Origin: Promicromonospora iranensis
GTDB taxonomy: Bacteria; Actinomycetota; Actinomycetes; Actinomycetales; Cellulomonadaceae
DNA length: 64,000 nt
Direction: 5' to 3'
NCBI RefSeq assembly: GCF_028994775.1
Contig: NZ_JAJQMN010000007.1
Span: 124,001 to 188,000 of the forward strand
Shown in pieces: positions 7,794 through 16,330 of the stretch. The translations under genes and the position numbers were made by a program. Below the pieces are notes generated by a model. It did not search any database, was not told the DNA's origin, and saw only the letters and a program-made list of their open reading frames with translations. Position 1 is the first letter of the stretch; every line of letters starts with the position of its first letter.

Positions 7794-10655
7794 ATGGAGA
7801 GCGCGCCGCCCGGCATCCCGACCAGCCCGCAGCCCCACATCCTCGAGCTACGGATCCACGGCATCGCCAACGCGCTGCCGTACGGAGCGCTCGACCTGCC
7901 CCGTGGCGAGGTGGTCCAGTCGGACGGCGACGGCCTGGGCAGCTTCTGGACCCCGAGACCGGATGTCGAGGCACGGGACAAGGCGCTCCCGCCGGGCCAC
8001 GTCCACGCCATCCGGCCCGACGTGCGCCGCGAGGCCTACTCCTGGGGCGCGATGGCGCGGCTCGCCGGCCTTCCGTTCGCCGGAGTGCTCGGCGTCCTCG
8101 GGACGCTGGTGGCGCGCCTGCTGTGGGCGGCGATGATCCCGTTCGGCCTGGCGAACGCCGCGTACTGGGCACGCCGCATACCGGCCCCGGAACCCGGCGC
8201 GCACGGGCACGGGCAGGCGCACGAGCGCGGCACCGGGCGCCGGGCGGCCGGCAGCCTGCGGCCCGAGGCGACCGCCGCCCTGACCCGGGTGTTCGCCCTC
8301 GGGCTGACGCTTCTGTTCGTCTCGGCGGTGGCGACCGTCGCGCTGTCCGTGATCGGCACGCGCTGCATGGGCCTGGCGCCGGTGGAGCCCGACGGCGTGA
8401 CCCCTGTCTGCGCGCGCGTCCCCGACCTGCTCCACGGCCTGGCGCGGCTGGACGTCGGCGACCGCCTGGCCCTCCTGTCGCTCGTGCCGGTGCTCCTGGT
8501 CACGGTGCTGGTGCTGGTGGCGCACAGCGGCCAGGTCCGGTTCGAGTCGAAGTTCTCGGTGATGCGCGCCGGGCGTACGGTGCCGCCGTCGGGCCCGCCG
8601 CTGCACCGGGCCGGGTTCTGGTCCCAGCGCACCGGCTCGGGCCTGCTGTGGGCGCACCTGGGCGCGGCCCTCGCCCTGACGGGGCAGTTCCTCACCTGGA
8701 CGCGGTACGCCGACGCCGGGCTCCCGATGCCCGGTCTGCCCGTGGTCGCCCTGGTGGTGATCCTGGCCGCGTGCGTGTTCGTCGCCCTGCGCACGGACGA
8801 CGACGGCGTCCAGGCCGTCGTGTCCCGCAGGAAGGGCCGCGCCGGGCTCGGGGTGTTCGCGGCCGGCCTGCTGGTGTGGCTGGTCGCTTGTTACGCCTGC
8901 CTCGCCGGACCGCAGCCGAAGACCATGCCAGCGCTCATCGGCATCGACCTCGTGCCCGCGCTGCTCGGCGTCGGGCTCACGGGGATCGCGGCGACCGGCC
9001 TGGCCTGGCGCACCACGCGCAGCACGCGGGGCGTCGCCGCCTGGACCCTGGTACCCGTGATCGCCACCGCCTGCGTGGCGGTGGTGCTGGTGGCCGAGCC
9101 GGACGCCCCGCTGCGCCATCTGCTCGTCGGCGTGGCGGTGCTCGCCGTCCTGAGCCCGCTCGCGGTGGTGGCGGCGGCGACGCTGCTGCGGCGCCGCGTG
9201 TACGAGGGCTGGAACGGCGCGGGCCCCGGTGTGTTCCTGCTGGTGTCCGCAGCGGCCGCGGCGATCTACTCGAGCCTGCTCGTGCTGGGCGTCCAGTGGT
9301 TCCTGCGCCACGGGAAGGGCGTGGAGCCCCGCCAGCTCGGCGACGGCATGGTCGGTATCGGGCGTGGTGTGCCCGACCCGGACCTCGTGCGGGTGCCGCC
9401 CGTCTACACCGAGTTCGGTACCGCGTCCGTCGTGATCGCGCTGGTGTTCGTGGTGCTGCTGGGGGTGGCGATGGCCGGCCCGTACGTGATGGACGCCGTC
9501 CGCTCGCGAGGGCTGTGGATCCCCAAGGCGCCTCGCACGGTCGGTCCGCCCTACGGTCCGGCAGTGCCGGCCTGGCGGGCGGTCGCCGACGCCCCGGACC
9601 CCGACGGTGGCCCGAACCCCGTGCTGGAGCGGGTCCTGCGCGGCCGACAGGTCGCCGCGATGTCGCACCGGGCGGAGCTCGCCGGGGGTGCGCTCGCGGC
9701 GGCGGCCTACGTCGCCGCGCTGGTCGCGCACGTCCCGCTGATCGCCCAGCACAGCGACACGGGTGACTTCCAGGTGCCGTCGTGGCTATCCGGCCTGGCG
9801 GTGCCGGCTCTCGGTGTGCTCGCGGCGACCCTGGTGGCGAGCGCCCTGGCGGGCACCACCAGGGGCGGTCCGTCGCGTCCGTGGGGTCTGGTGTGGGACC
9901 TCTTGTGCTTCCTGCCCCGCAGCGCCCACCCGTTCGGCCCGCCGAGCTACGCCGAGCGTGCGGTGCCCGAGGTGCGCTCACGGGTCGACGCCTGGCTGAC
10001 CGGCGCCGACATCGCCGACGACGCCGAGCGCGAGCGGGTGGCCCCGACCCGGCGCGTCGTGCTGTCGGCGCACTCGATCGGCGCCGCGCTGGCCGCGGCG
10101 GTGGTCCTGATCCGCGCGGGCAACCCGGTGCCCGACACCGTCGACGGACGGGTCGGCCTCCTGACCTACGGCACGCAGCTGCGCCCGTTCTTCGGCCGGT
10201 TCTTCCCGGACCTCATGGGCCCGACGACGACCGGCACGCCGCCGTGCGCCGGACCTGCCTGGTCGGCGGACCCGTGGGGCGGGCAGACCGCTGGTGGTTC
10301 CGGACCCGGGGCGGCCCAGGCGGCGCCGTTGACGCCGGAGCGCCCCGAGCCCGGCTCGGGGGTACAGGCCACGCTGATGTCACTGCTGACCTGCGGTACG
10401 AAGCCCGCGTGGGTGAACCTGTGGCGGCGCACCGACTTCATGGGCTTCCCGGTGGTGGGCTACGGGCTGAACGACGTGGACCGCGGTGCGGAGGAGATGG
10501 ACCGGTCGGCCTATCTCTTCGCCGTGGCGGCCCACTCGGGATACCAGACGTCGTGGGCGTACCACGTGGCGCTGGACGAGGTGGTCTCTCGGCTGGCGCC
10601 GGCTGGGCCGTCGGGTGCCCAGCCGGCGGTCACGCGGCGAGGGGAGCCGGGCTGA
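7794..10655 (+). CDS. Large membrane protein with a serine-hydrolase-like (AHSIG) C-terminal region
   Basis: A 953-residue protein starting at MESAPPGIPTSP; the open frame extends upstream to 7425 through non-coding sequence. The N terminus has LELRIHGIANALPYGALDLP, an HGV/HGI motif typical of large actinobacterial proteins that begin with a hydrolase-like strand. About 12-14 membrane spans follow between residues 90 and 690. The C-terminal part (from about residue 740) has VVLSAHSIGAALAAAVVLI, matching the GxSxG nucleophile elbow of alpha/beta hydrolases except that the first Gly is Ala. It continues with GLLTYGTQLRPFFGRFFPDL and WVNLWRRTDFMGFPVVG. Its 3' end overlaps the convergent sigma-factor gene by 26 bp. 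The substrate and role are unknown. Confidence 0.75.
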   Translation: MESAPPGIPTSPQPHILELRIHGIANALPYGALDLPRGEVVQSDGDGLGSFWTPRPDVEARDKALPPGHVHAIRPDVRREAYSWGAMARLAGLPFAGVLGVLGTLVARLLWAAMIPFGLANAAYWARRIPAPEPGAHGHGQAHERGTGRRAAGSLRPEATAALTRVFALGLTLLFVSAVATVALSVIGTRCMGLAPVEPDGVTPVCARVPDLLHGLARLDVGDRLALLSLVPVLLVTVLVLVAHSGQVRFESKFSVMRAGRTVPPSGPPLHRAGFWSQRTGSGLLWAHLGAALALTGQFLTWTRYADAGLPMPGLPVVALVVILAACVFVALRTDDDGVQAVVSRRKGRAGLGVFAAGLLVWLVACYACLAGPQPKTMPALIGIDLVPALLGVGLTGIAATGLAWRTTRSTRGVAAWTLVPVIATACVAVVLVAEPDAPLRHLLVGVAVLAVLSPLAVVAAATLLRRRVYEGWNGAGPGVFLLVSAAAAAIYSSLLVLGVQWFLRHGKGVEPRQLGDGMVGIGRGVPDPDLVRVPPVYTEFGTASVVIALVFVVLLGVAMAGPYVMDAVRSRGLWIPKAPRTVGPPYGPAVPAWRAVADAPDPDGGPNPVLERVLRGRQVAAMSHRAELAGGALAAAAYVAALVAHVPLIAQHSDTGDFQVPSWLSGLAVPALGVLAATLVASALAGTTRGGPSRPWGLVWDLLCFLPRSAHPFGPPSYAERAVPEVRSRVDAWLTGADIADDAERERVAPTRRVVLSAHSIGAALAAAVVLIRAGNPVPDTVDGRVGLLTYGTQLRPFFGRFFPDLMGPTTTGTPPCAGPAWSADPWGGQTAGGSGPGAAQAAPLTPERPEPGSGVQATLMSLLTCGTKPAWVNLWRRTDFMGFPVVGYGLNDVDRGAEEMDRSAYLFAVAAHSGYQTSWAYHVALDEVVSRLAPAGPSGAQPAVTRRGEPG

Positions 10656-11349
10656 CGACGTCGCGCAGCCGGGCCAGTGCCGTCTCGAGGATCTGAGCCA
10701 CGCGCTCCTTGGTCACGCCCAGGCGGCGGCCGATCTCGTCGAGGGTCCGCGTGGTGCCGTCCAGGAGGCCGAAGCGCATCTCCAGGACCCGGGCCTCCAC
10801 GGCGTCGAGGTGCCGCAGGGCCTGCCGGACACGGCGGCGCAGCATCGTCTGCTCGGGCGTGGGGCCGTTCTGGTTCGCTGCCTCGGCGTGCTCGGCGGCG
10901 GCGACCGCGCGAACGATCGAGCGGCGCACCCAGCGGGTGGCGTAGGCGGCGAACGTGCCGTGCGCGGGGTCGTACGAGTCCGCGGCGCGCACGAGACCGA
11001 CATTGCCCTCCTGGACGAGGTCCATGAACGGCAGGCGGCCGGAGTAGGTGCTCGCGACGGCCGGTACGAGACGGAGGTGGGCGAGGACAAGACGCTCCTT
11101 TGCGTATTGCCCGTCCTTGACCTGAGCTTCGAGCCGCACGCGGAAGCTGGGGGAGACCGCAGTGGAGTGGAGGGTGCGTGCGGCGTCCGCTCCGGCGATC
11201 GCGCGCTCGAGGAGGGACTCGAGCTGCGCGTCGTCCAGGGACGGCGTGCGCTCGATCATCGCAGCGTAGGACGGGGGCAACGCGGGGTGCGGACTGTGTT
11301 CCTTGCTGCGGCGCGCGCGGGACGACCGGGAATTTCGGGTAGTTCTCAT
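10630..11349 (-). CDS. Compact sigma-70 family RNA polymerase sigma factor
   Basis: A 239-residue sigma factor starting at MRTTRNSRSSRARR, with GAGGAG about eight bases upstream. Region 2 is clear: LVLAHLRLVPAVASTYSGRL, the core-binding FMDLVQEGNVGLVRAADSYD and the -10 recognition helix TFAAYATRWVRRSIVRAV. Region 4 is LDAVEARVLEMRFGLL and EIGRRLGVTKERVAQILE. Region 1.1 is absent and region 3 is short (TPEQTMLRRRVRQALRHL). The motifs are closer to group 2/3 sigma factors than to ECF factors. No anti-sigma factor lies beside it. It converges on the large membrane protein gene, overlapping by 26 bp. Confidence 0.9.
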   Translation of the reverse strand: MRTTRNSRSSRARRSKEHSPHPALPPSYAAMIERTPSLDDAQLESLLERAIAGADAARTLHSTAVSPSFRVRLEAQVKDGQYAKERLVLAHLRLVPAVASTYSGRLPFMDLVQEGNVGLVRAADSYDPAHGTFAAYATRWVRRSIVRAVAAAEHAEAANQNGPTPEQTMLRRRVRQALRHLDAVEARVLEMRFGLLDGTTRTLDEIGRRLGVTKERVAQILETALARLRDVVSPAPLAA

Positions 11350-11543
11350 CGCAACTCTCCTCACGAGCGGGACGAACTTTCCTTGCCCGGAGCATATGGA
11401 GTCTTGGGGCCGGGGGGAAGCATGGAGGATTTCGCTGTGAGAGATAACGGGACGATAACGGCGTGCCAGCGCGGTTCCGCGCGGAACCCGGGTTCCAGTC
11501 GCACGGCAACCCGGTTCCGACCACGGGTCCGCACGGGGTCCAC

Positions 11544-12662
11544 ATGACAAGCATGGGGCCGTCCCGGGACACTCGTGCCATGGGCCCGCGCGCGTTCCGC
11601 TGGGTGTTGCACGTCGACCTCGACCAGTTCCTCGTCGCGGTCGAGGTGCTGCGGCGCCCGGAGCTCGCCGGGAAGCCGGTGATCGTGGGCGGGCGCGGCG
11701 ACCCGACCGAGCGGGCGGTGGTCTCGACCGCGTCCTACGAGGCGCGTGCGTCCGGTGTCGGGTCGGGCATGCCGCTGCGTGTCGCGGCACGCAAGGTCCC
11801 GGACGCAATCATCCTGCCCGTCGACCACGAGGCCTACCTCGAGGCGTCCGGGCACGTGATGGACACCCTCCGCGGGCTCGGCATGGTGGTGGAGGTGCTC
11901 GGCTGGGACGAGGCGTTCCTGGGCTGCGACGCGGACGACCCGGAGGCGGTCGCCCACCGCGTGCAGGAGGCGGTCCTCACCGCCACGGAGCTGCACTGCT
12001 CGGTCGGCATCGGCGACAACAAGATCCGCGCGAAGATCGCCACCGGGTTCGGCAAGCCGTCGGGTGTCTTCCGCCTCACCGAGGAGAACTGGTTCGAGGT
12101 GATGGGGGCCCGGCCCACGATCGACCTGTGGGGCGTGGGCACCAAGGTGTCCAAACGCCTCGCCGCCCACGGCATCCTCACCGTGGCGCACCTCGCCGCG
12201 GCCGACGGCGAGGTGCTCGTCGGCGAGTTCGGACCCCGCATGGGCGCCTGGTACGGCGACCTGGGCCGCGGGCACGGCTCCGCCGTCGTCGACGACGCGC
12301 CCTGGGTGGCACGGGGGCACAGCCGCGAGACCACCTATCAGCAGAACCTCACCACACCCGAGCAGGTGGAGGCGGCCCTGCGGGACCTCGTCACGCAGGT
12401 GCACGCCGACACCGAGGCGGAGGACCGGCCGGTCCTCCGCATGGGGCTCAAGGTGCGCTACGCACCCTTCTTCACGCAGACCTGGTCGAAGAAGCTCCCG
12501 GCCCCGACGCGGTCGCTCGGCGAGATGACCACCGCCGTTCTTGCCCTCGCGGCGGGGATGGAGCCCGGTCGCGAGGTGCGTCTGCTCGGCGTGCGCGCGG
12601 AGATGGTCATGCCCGACGGCGGCGACACGACCGAGCGCACGCCCGTCCGCGGACGGATCTGA
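11544..12662 (+). CDS. dinB: DNA polymerase IV (Y-family, DinB)
   Basis: A 372-residue Y-family translesion polymerase. It has the palm motif LHVDLDQFLVAVEVLRR with the first metal-binding Asp, VVSTASYEARASGVGSGMPL, a WDEAFLGC variant of the second acidic motif, and the thumb helix-hairpin-helix WGVGTKVSKRLAAHGI. It ends with a little-finger domain without the usual long C-terminal tail and beta-clamp motif. The start may be ATG 11544 (MTSMGPSRD) or ATG 11580 (MGPRAFRWV); neither has a strong ribosome site. No LexA box was found in the upstream 190 bp, unlike the imuA operon. Confidence 0.88.
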   Translation: MTSMGPSRDTRAMGPRAFRWVLHVDLDQFLVAVEVLRRPELAGKPVIVGGRGDPTERAVVSTASYEARASGVGSGMPLRVAARKVPDAIILPVDHEAYLEASGHVMDTLRGLGMVVEVLGWDEAFLGCDADDPEAVAHRVQEAVLTATELHCSVGIGDNKIRAKIATGFGKPSGVFRLTEENWFEVMGARPTIDLWGVGTKVSKRLAAHGILTVAHLAAADGEVLVGEFGPRMGAWYGDLGRGHGSAVVDDAPWVARGHSRETTYQQNLTTPEQVEAALRDLVTQVHADTEAEDRPVLRMGLKVRYAPFFTQTWSKKLPAPTRSLGEMTTAVLALAAGMEPGREVRLLGVRAEMVMPDGGDTTERTPVRGRI

Positions 12663-12716
12663 CCGGCGGATCCGACCCTGCCCGACATCGGTTCACCGGT
12701 CAGGGAGAATGCTCGG

Positions 12717-13559
12717 GTGACCACCCTCGACGTCGTCCGCGTGGACGACCCCGCCGACGAGCGCCTCGCCGACTACAACAGCCTCACCGACGTGGTGCTG
12801 CGCTCCAAGCACGAGCCGGCCAAGGGCCTCTACATCGCCGAGAGCTCGACGGTGATCCGGCGTGCGCTGGCCGCCGGACACCGGCCGCGCTCGTTCCTCA
12901 TGGCGCCGAAGTGGCTGGACTCGATGAGCGACCTGATCGCGGAGACCGGCGCGCCCGTCTACGTCGCCGAGGAACCGCTGCTCAAGGAGATCACGGGCTT
13001 CCACCTGCACCGCGGGGCTCTCGCGGCGATGCACCGGCCGCCGCTGCCCGGCGTGCACGAGCTCCTGGCGGGCGCTCGCGGGGGAGCGGGGGCACGCCGC
13101 GTCGTGATCCTCGAGGACATCGTGGACCACACGAACGTCGGTGCCGGCATGCGTGCGTGCGCGGCCCTCGGTGTCGATGTCGTGCTGTTCACCCCGAGCT
13201 GCGCGGACCCCCTGTACCGGCGGGCTGTCCGGGTCTCCATGGGCACCGTGTTCCAGGTCCCGTGGACGCGGATCGACCCCTGGCCCGGCGGCATCCAGGC
13301 CTTGCACGAGCACGGCTTCAAGGTGGCGGCGCTCGCGCTGGAGGACGACTCGATCTCGTTGGACGACCTGGTGGCCGACCCGCCCGACAAGATCGCGCTG
13401 GTGCTCGGTACCGAGGGAGACGGTCTGAAGGCTCGCACGATCGCGGAGTGCGACATGACGGTCCGCATCCCGATGACCGGGGGAGTCGACTCCCTGAACG
13501 TCGCGTCGGCCGTGGCGGTCGCCGCCTGGGCGACGCGGGTGCCGGACAGCGATAGCTGA
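12717..13559 (+). CDS. TrmH/SpoU-family RNA 2'-O-methyltransferase
   Basis: A 280-residue SPOUT methyltransferase, GTG start. An N-terminal substrate-binding region (YIAESSTVIRRALAAGHRPR) precedes the trefoil-knot domain. Motif 1 is IVDHTNVGAGMRACAALG, motif 2 is LVLGTEGDGLK and motif 3 is IPMTGGVDSLNVASAVAVAA, which hold the S-adenosylmethionine. The rRNA or tRNA target cannot be deduced. Its last 49 bp of conserved sequence are duplicated at 17471-17519, so the 3' end appears to be the integration site of the island that follows. Confidence 0.9.
   Translation: MTTLDVVRVDDPADERLADYNSLTDVVLRSKHEPAKGLYIAESSTVIRRALAAGHRPRSFLMAPKWLDSMSDLIAETGAPVYVAEEPLLKEITGFHLHRGALAAMHRPPLPGVHELLAGARGGAGARRVVILEDIVDHTNVGAGMRACAALGVDVVLFTPSCADPLYRRAVRVSMGTVFQVPWTRIDPWPGGIQALHEHGFKVAALALEDDSISLDDLVADPPDKIALVLGTEGDGLKARTIAECDMTVRIPMTGGVDSLNVASAVAVAAWATRVPDSDS
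13483..13531 (+). repeat. Direct repeat, left copy (putative attL in the trmH 3' end)
   Basis: These 49 bp, beginning GAGTCGACTCCCTGAACGTC and encoding the SAM-binding motif 3, are identical to 17471-17519. Downstream of the core the two copies diverge but both still encode ATRVP, two or three more residues and a stop. A direct repeat of a gene's 3' end flanking a compositionally distinct segment is the classic sign of integration. Confidence 0.85.
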
Positions 13560-13598
13560 ACGGCTACCGTGGCCATCGTCGGCGGATAGGCTCGCGCA

Positions 13599-15725
13599 GT
13601 GCTCAAGGAACTGGACGCCATCAACTGGGAAGGTTTGCGCGGCGCCTACGGGCCCGCGGGCGACGCGGCCGAGATCTTGCGACGGCTTGCTTCGCCCGAC
13701 AAGGGGGTCGCGGGTGAGGCGCTCGATGAGTTCTTTTCCTCGATCTGGCACCAGGGAACGGTCTATCCCGTGACCGCGGTCGCGGTGCCATTCATCGTGG
13801 AACTGGCCGCGGGTCGTGCTGTTCACCACCGGGATGCTCTGTGCTTCGCATTGGGCGCGTTCGGAGATCCGAACATGAGCGACGGCAGCGCCCTGCCCGC
13901 GGTGCGGGCGGCCTTGCGAGCCCACTCGGACTCGCTCCTGCCGCTGCTGGAGGACCCCGAAGAGGCTGTCCGTGAGGCTGCCACCTACGTAGTCGCCCAC
14001 TCGGGTGGCGGTGACAAAGCTGCGTCGGCTCTGGTCGCGCGGCGGGAGGTAGAGGACGACCCGCGGGTCCAGGCGGGCATTGTGCTGAGCCTGTGCGCTG
14101 TCGAGCCTGCTGTCGGGCTCCCAGTGGCCGAGGCCGCGGTGCAAGATCCGTTCCCGGTTCCGCTCGCTGCGGCCCACGCGCTCCTCGACGCCGGGCGCGC
14201 GGTGCCTGGCGAGGCGCTGGAACACCTCGCGGCCGCGATCGGGCGGGAAGCGGAGTGGAGCGGCGCCTGGACGGAGTCCTTCACGCGGTTCGACGGTGTG
14301 ATCGAACGCCTCGACGCTGTTGCCGCGCGGACTGTTGTCACGATGATGGGGACTGGCTCTGCGCAGAGTCGTGTCCGTCAGGCGGAGAACCTTGCCCGCC
14401 GCTCGCGTGCTAGCCGGTCGGCCGCGCGGGAGTCTGTTGGGCACCTCCGCGAGCTTCTGGCCGACGACGACACGGGCGTCGTGGCGGCTGCTGTCGCTGC
14501 AGCTGCCGATGCTGGTCACGCGGTGTCGAGCCTGGCGCCGGAACTGGCGCACCTGGCACTCGGCGATGTCGCTGACCACCGCGGTCCTGCGAACATGGCG
14601 ATCGCTGTCCTGACTCGGCTCCGGGACGACCGCGTCATTCCAGCGCTGAGCGCTGCATGGGAACGCGGTCAGTCGCCGGACGCGCTGCGGCTGCTCGGCG
14701 ACAACATCCCGTCCTTCGACCCCGACTTGCTGACCGTTATCCGCGACCGGCTGGCGACCGTACTTGATGCCTCGGCGAGCGAGCGCGACCAGTGGGCAAC
14801 TCCCACAGGCTGGCCGGACGGTCCTGCTCCGCTTATCGCGGTCCTCGGGGGCTGGGGGCCGGCTGCGGCGCCCGCCCTCGACGTCCTCGTCGACGCGCTC
14901 CCCGTGGCTCCGCATGCCGTTCCCATCGCACTGGCTGCGATCGGCCCAGCTGCCCGTGACGCAGAGGCTCCGCTCCGTGCGGCGGCCGATGTCGACGGGC
15001 TTCCCGCGCTGCGGGCTGCCGACGCCTTGCGCCAGCTGTGTCAGGATCCGGCGCCGCTCGTTGCGGTGGCGGCAGGGCTCCTGGACAGCGGCCATCGGTT
15101 CACCGACTGGGATCTGAACTTGGTCGCCGAGGCCGGACCTGACGCGGCGTCGCTGGTCCCCCGCCTGCGCACATACCTGACGGGACGCGCTGCCGAGACC
15201 TACCCGGACCGTGAGCTCCAGGTCGCTGCTGCTCGCGTGGTCTGGCGCGCAGTCGGGGGCATCGACGTCGTGGCCCCGACTCTGGACGCGGTGCTGCGAG
15301 CGGGGGAGAGGTCCGCGGCCCGAGCGGCTGAGTTGTTGGCGGAGCTTCCGTCTGAACTCCTCGGAGCGTTTGTCCCAGTGTTGCGCGATCTCGTAGAACG
15401 CACTGAGCCCTTCCACGGCGCTGCGCGGGTTCCGGCGGCCCGCGCGCTCTGGCGGGCCGGCGCTGCTACAGCTGGTCTTGTTCCGCTGCTCCTTGAGGAG
15501 ATCGCGGGCCCGTGGGGCAGCTTCGACGGCGTGGACCTGCTCGCTGAGATGGGCGACGCCGACGCCATTCCCGGACTGCGCGCGCTTGCGGAGCGGGACA
15601 CCCGCGTCGTGACCTCCGGCAGCTGGGACAGTCTCGTCTGGGAGGACGACACCCTGCGTCGGAGACTCCTCGATGCGATCACCACGCTACAAATCATGAG
15701 CCGGAGCACGGGCAACCGAGGGTGA
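13599..15725 (+). CDS. HEAT-repeat protein, large, island-borne
   Basis: A 708-residue protein with a GTG start. It is built of repeated alpha-helical pairs, e.g. VRAALRAHSDSLLPLLED then EEAVREAATYVVAHSG, ELLADDDTGVVAAAVAAAAD and VRDLVERTEPFHGAARVPA. The N terminus has WEGLRGAYGPAGDAAEILRR and the phrase HQGTVYPVTAVAVPFIVEL. That opening is shared by many actinobacterial and myxobacterial HEAT proteins, which often occur as isolated, horizontally mobile genes. No enzyme domain, signal peptide or membrane span is visible. Base composition is lower in GC than that of trmH. A protein-binding or immunity-like role is possible but unproven. Confidence 0.8.
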   Translation: MLKELDAINWEGLRGAYGPAGDAAEILRRLASPDKGVAGEALDEFFSSIWHQGTVYPVTAVAVPFIVELAAGRAVHHRDALCFALGAFGDPNMSDGSALPAVRAALRAHSDSLLPLLEDPEEAVREAATYVVAHSGGGDKAASALVARREVEDDPRVQAGIVLSLCAVEPAVGLPVAEAAVQDPFPVPLAAAHALLDAGRAVPGEALEHLAAAIGREAEWSGAWTESFTRFDGVIERLDAVAARTVVTMMGTGSAQSRVRQAENLARRSRASRSAARESVGHLRELLADDDTGVVAAAVAAAADAGHAVSSLAPELAHLALGDVADHRGPANMAIAVLTRLRDDRVIPALSAAWERGQSPDALRLLGDNIPSFDPDLLTVIRDRLATVLDASASERDQWATPTGWPDGPAPLIAVLGGWGPAAAPALDVLVDALPVAPHAVPIALAAIGPAARDAEAPLRAAADVDGLPALRAADALRQLCQDPAPLVAVAAGLLDSGHRFTDWDLNLVAEAGPDAASLVPRLRTYLTGRAAETYPDRELQVAAARVVWRAVGGIDVVAPTLDAVLRAGERSAARAAELLAELPSELLGAFVPVLRDLVERTEPFHGAARVPAARALWRAGAATAGLVPLLLEEIAGPWGSFDGVDLLAEMGDADAIPGLRALAERDTRVVTSGSWDSLVWEDDTLRRRLLDAITTLQIMSRSTGNRG

Positions 15726-16023
15726 ACGTGGTCCCTCCGACGTCCAACACGCCGCACTGACTAGGTGGCTTGATCTTGGTAGCCAGCTCATCAGTGCAGA
15801 TCGAGCAGTAGAACGGAAACTCGCCCTGCTTCGAGTTCGATTGCGGGCCAGTGCATCTCCTTTGTCGGCGGGCGACACATCCCGTCGTCGCATCGGGAAT
15901 ATCCTCGAGGTGCCGGGCGTTGAGTGGGTGGTTGCAGTACGCACACCCGGGTCGTGTAATTCGGGGTGGGTCTGTACGGGCGGTGTGTTTACCGCAATAA
16001 TTGAACAGCGATCGTTGGTTGAG
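15694..16023 (-). CDS. Possible cysteine-rich small protein, start not identified
   Basis: A minus-strand frame of 109 codons ends at 15694 and overlaps the HEAT gene by 32 bp. It reads CAYCNHPLNARHLEDIPDA, then QGEFPFYCSICTDELATK and SQCGVLDVGGTTFTLGCPCS. Two CxxC pairs plus more Cys/His give it the look of a zinc-ribbon protein, and the codons favour G/C at position three. No ATG, GTG or TTG start lies in the frame before the upstream stop at 16024. The gene may be truncated, frameshifted or spurious. Confidence 0.3.
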   Translation of the reverse strand, partial: LNQRSLFNYCGKHTARTDPPRITRPGCAYCNHPLNARHLEDIPDATTGCVARRQRRCTGPQSNSKQGEFPFYCSICTDELATKIKPPSQCGVLDVGGTTFTLGCPCSGS

Positions 16024-16149
16024 CTAGCCAGCGGTGGTGGGTTCGAAACCCTTACCCTGATAGGGACGCTCGCGGCCGTCATCCCCTTTGCCTTTGCCCA
16101 CATGTTGAGCGAAGCCCGGGCGCGAAAGCGCTCAGCAAGGAGGAAGAAT

Positions 16150-16275
16150 ATGACAGGTGAAACCTCATCAAGGTTGCAGCAAATCCGCCGATCCCTAGGT
16201 AGTTTCTCGCAGTCCATGCTGGTAACGATCTGGACAGTAGGCACGGGGGCTCTGGCGAGTCCGCTGGCATCCTGA
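16150..16275 (+). CDS. Small hydrophobic peptide, 41 residues
   Basis: The ATG has a near-ideal ribosome site (AAGGAGG, six bases upstream), the strongest in this part of the window. The product begins MTGETSSRLQQIRRSLGSFS and ends with a hydrophobic stretch SMLVTIWTVGTGALASPLAS. A strong intrinsic terminator begins 22 bp after the stop. The region has low GC for this genome. The same frame is open upstream to 15841, so a longer product is possible. I do not recognise it; a small membrane protein, toxin or modified-peptide precursor are all open. Confidence 0.45.
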   Translation: MTGETSSRLQQIRRSLGSFSQSMLVTIWTVGTGALASPLAS

Positions 16276-16297
16276 GTCAACGATCACTGACGACAAC

Positions 16298-16330
16298 GCC
16301 CTCCGGCGAACCGGAGGGCATTGTTTGTTT
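16298..16330 (+). terminator. Strong intrinsic (Rho-independent) terminator
   Basis: A 9-bp G/C-rich stem (GCCCTCCGG with CCGGAGGGC) and a CGAA tetraloop are followed by ATTGTTTGTTT. It ends whatever is transcribed on the plus strand through the small gene at 16150. Canonical U-tract terminators like this are rare elsewhere in the window. Confidence 0.88.

Noticed and set aside
12693-15416. 907-codon open frame antisense to trmH and the HEAT gene
   Set aside because: It is Arg/His/Gln-rich shadow coding opposite well-supported genes, as is usual in GC-rich DNA.
16030-16065. tRNA-like T-arm (GGTTCGAAACCC) that could be a tRNA gene or att site in the island
   Set aside because: No matching acceptor, D or anticodon arms fit around it, and no CCA end follows. 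It is probably chance.
15841-16275. 144-codon open frame on the plus strand in the island
   Set aside because: The first 100 codons have no ribosome site or coding character; only the last 41, from ATG 16150 with a strong ribosome site, are supported.
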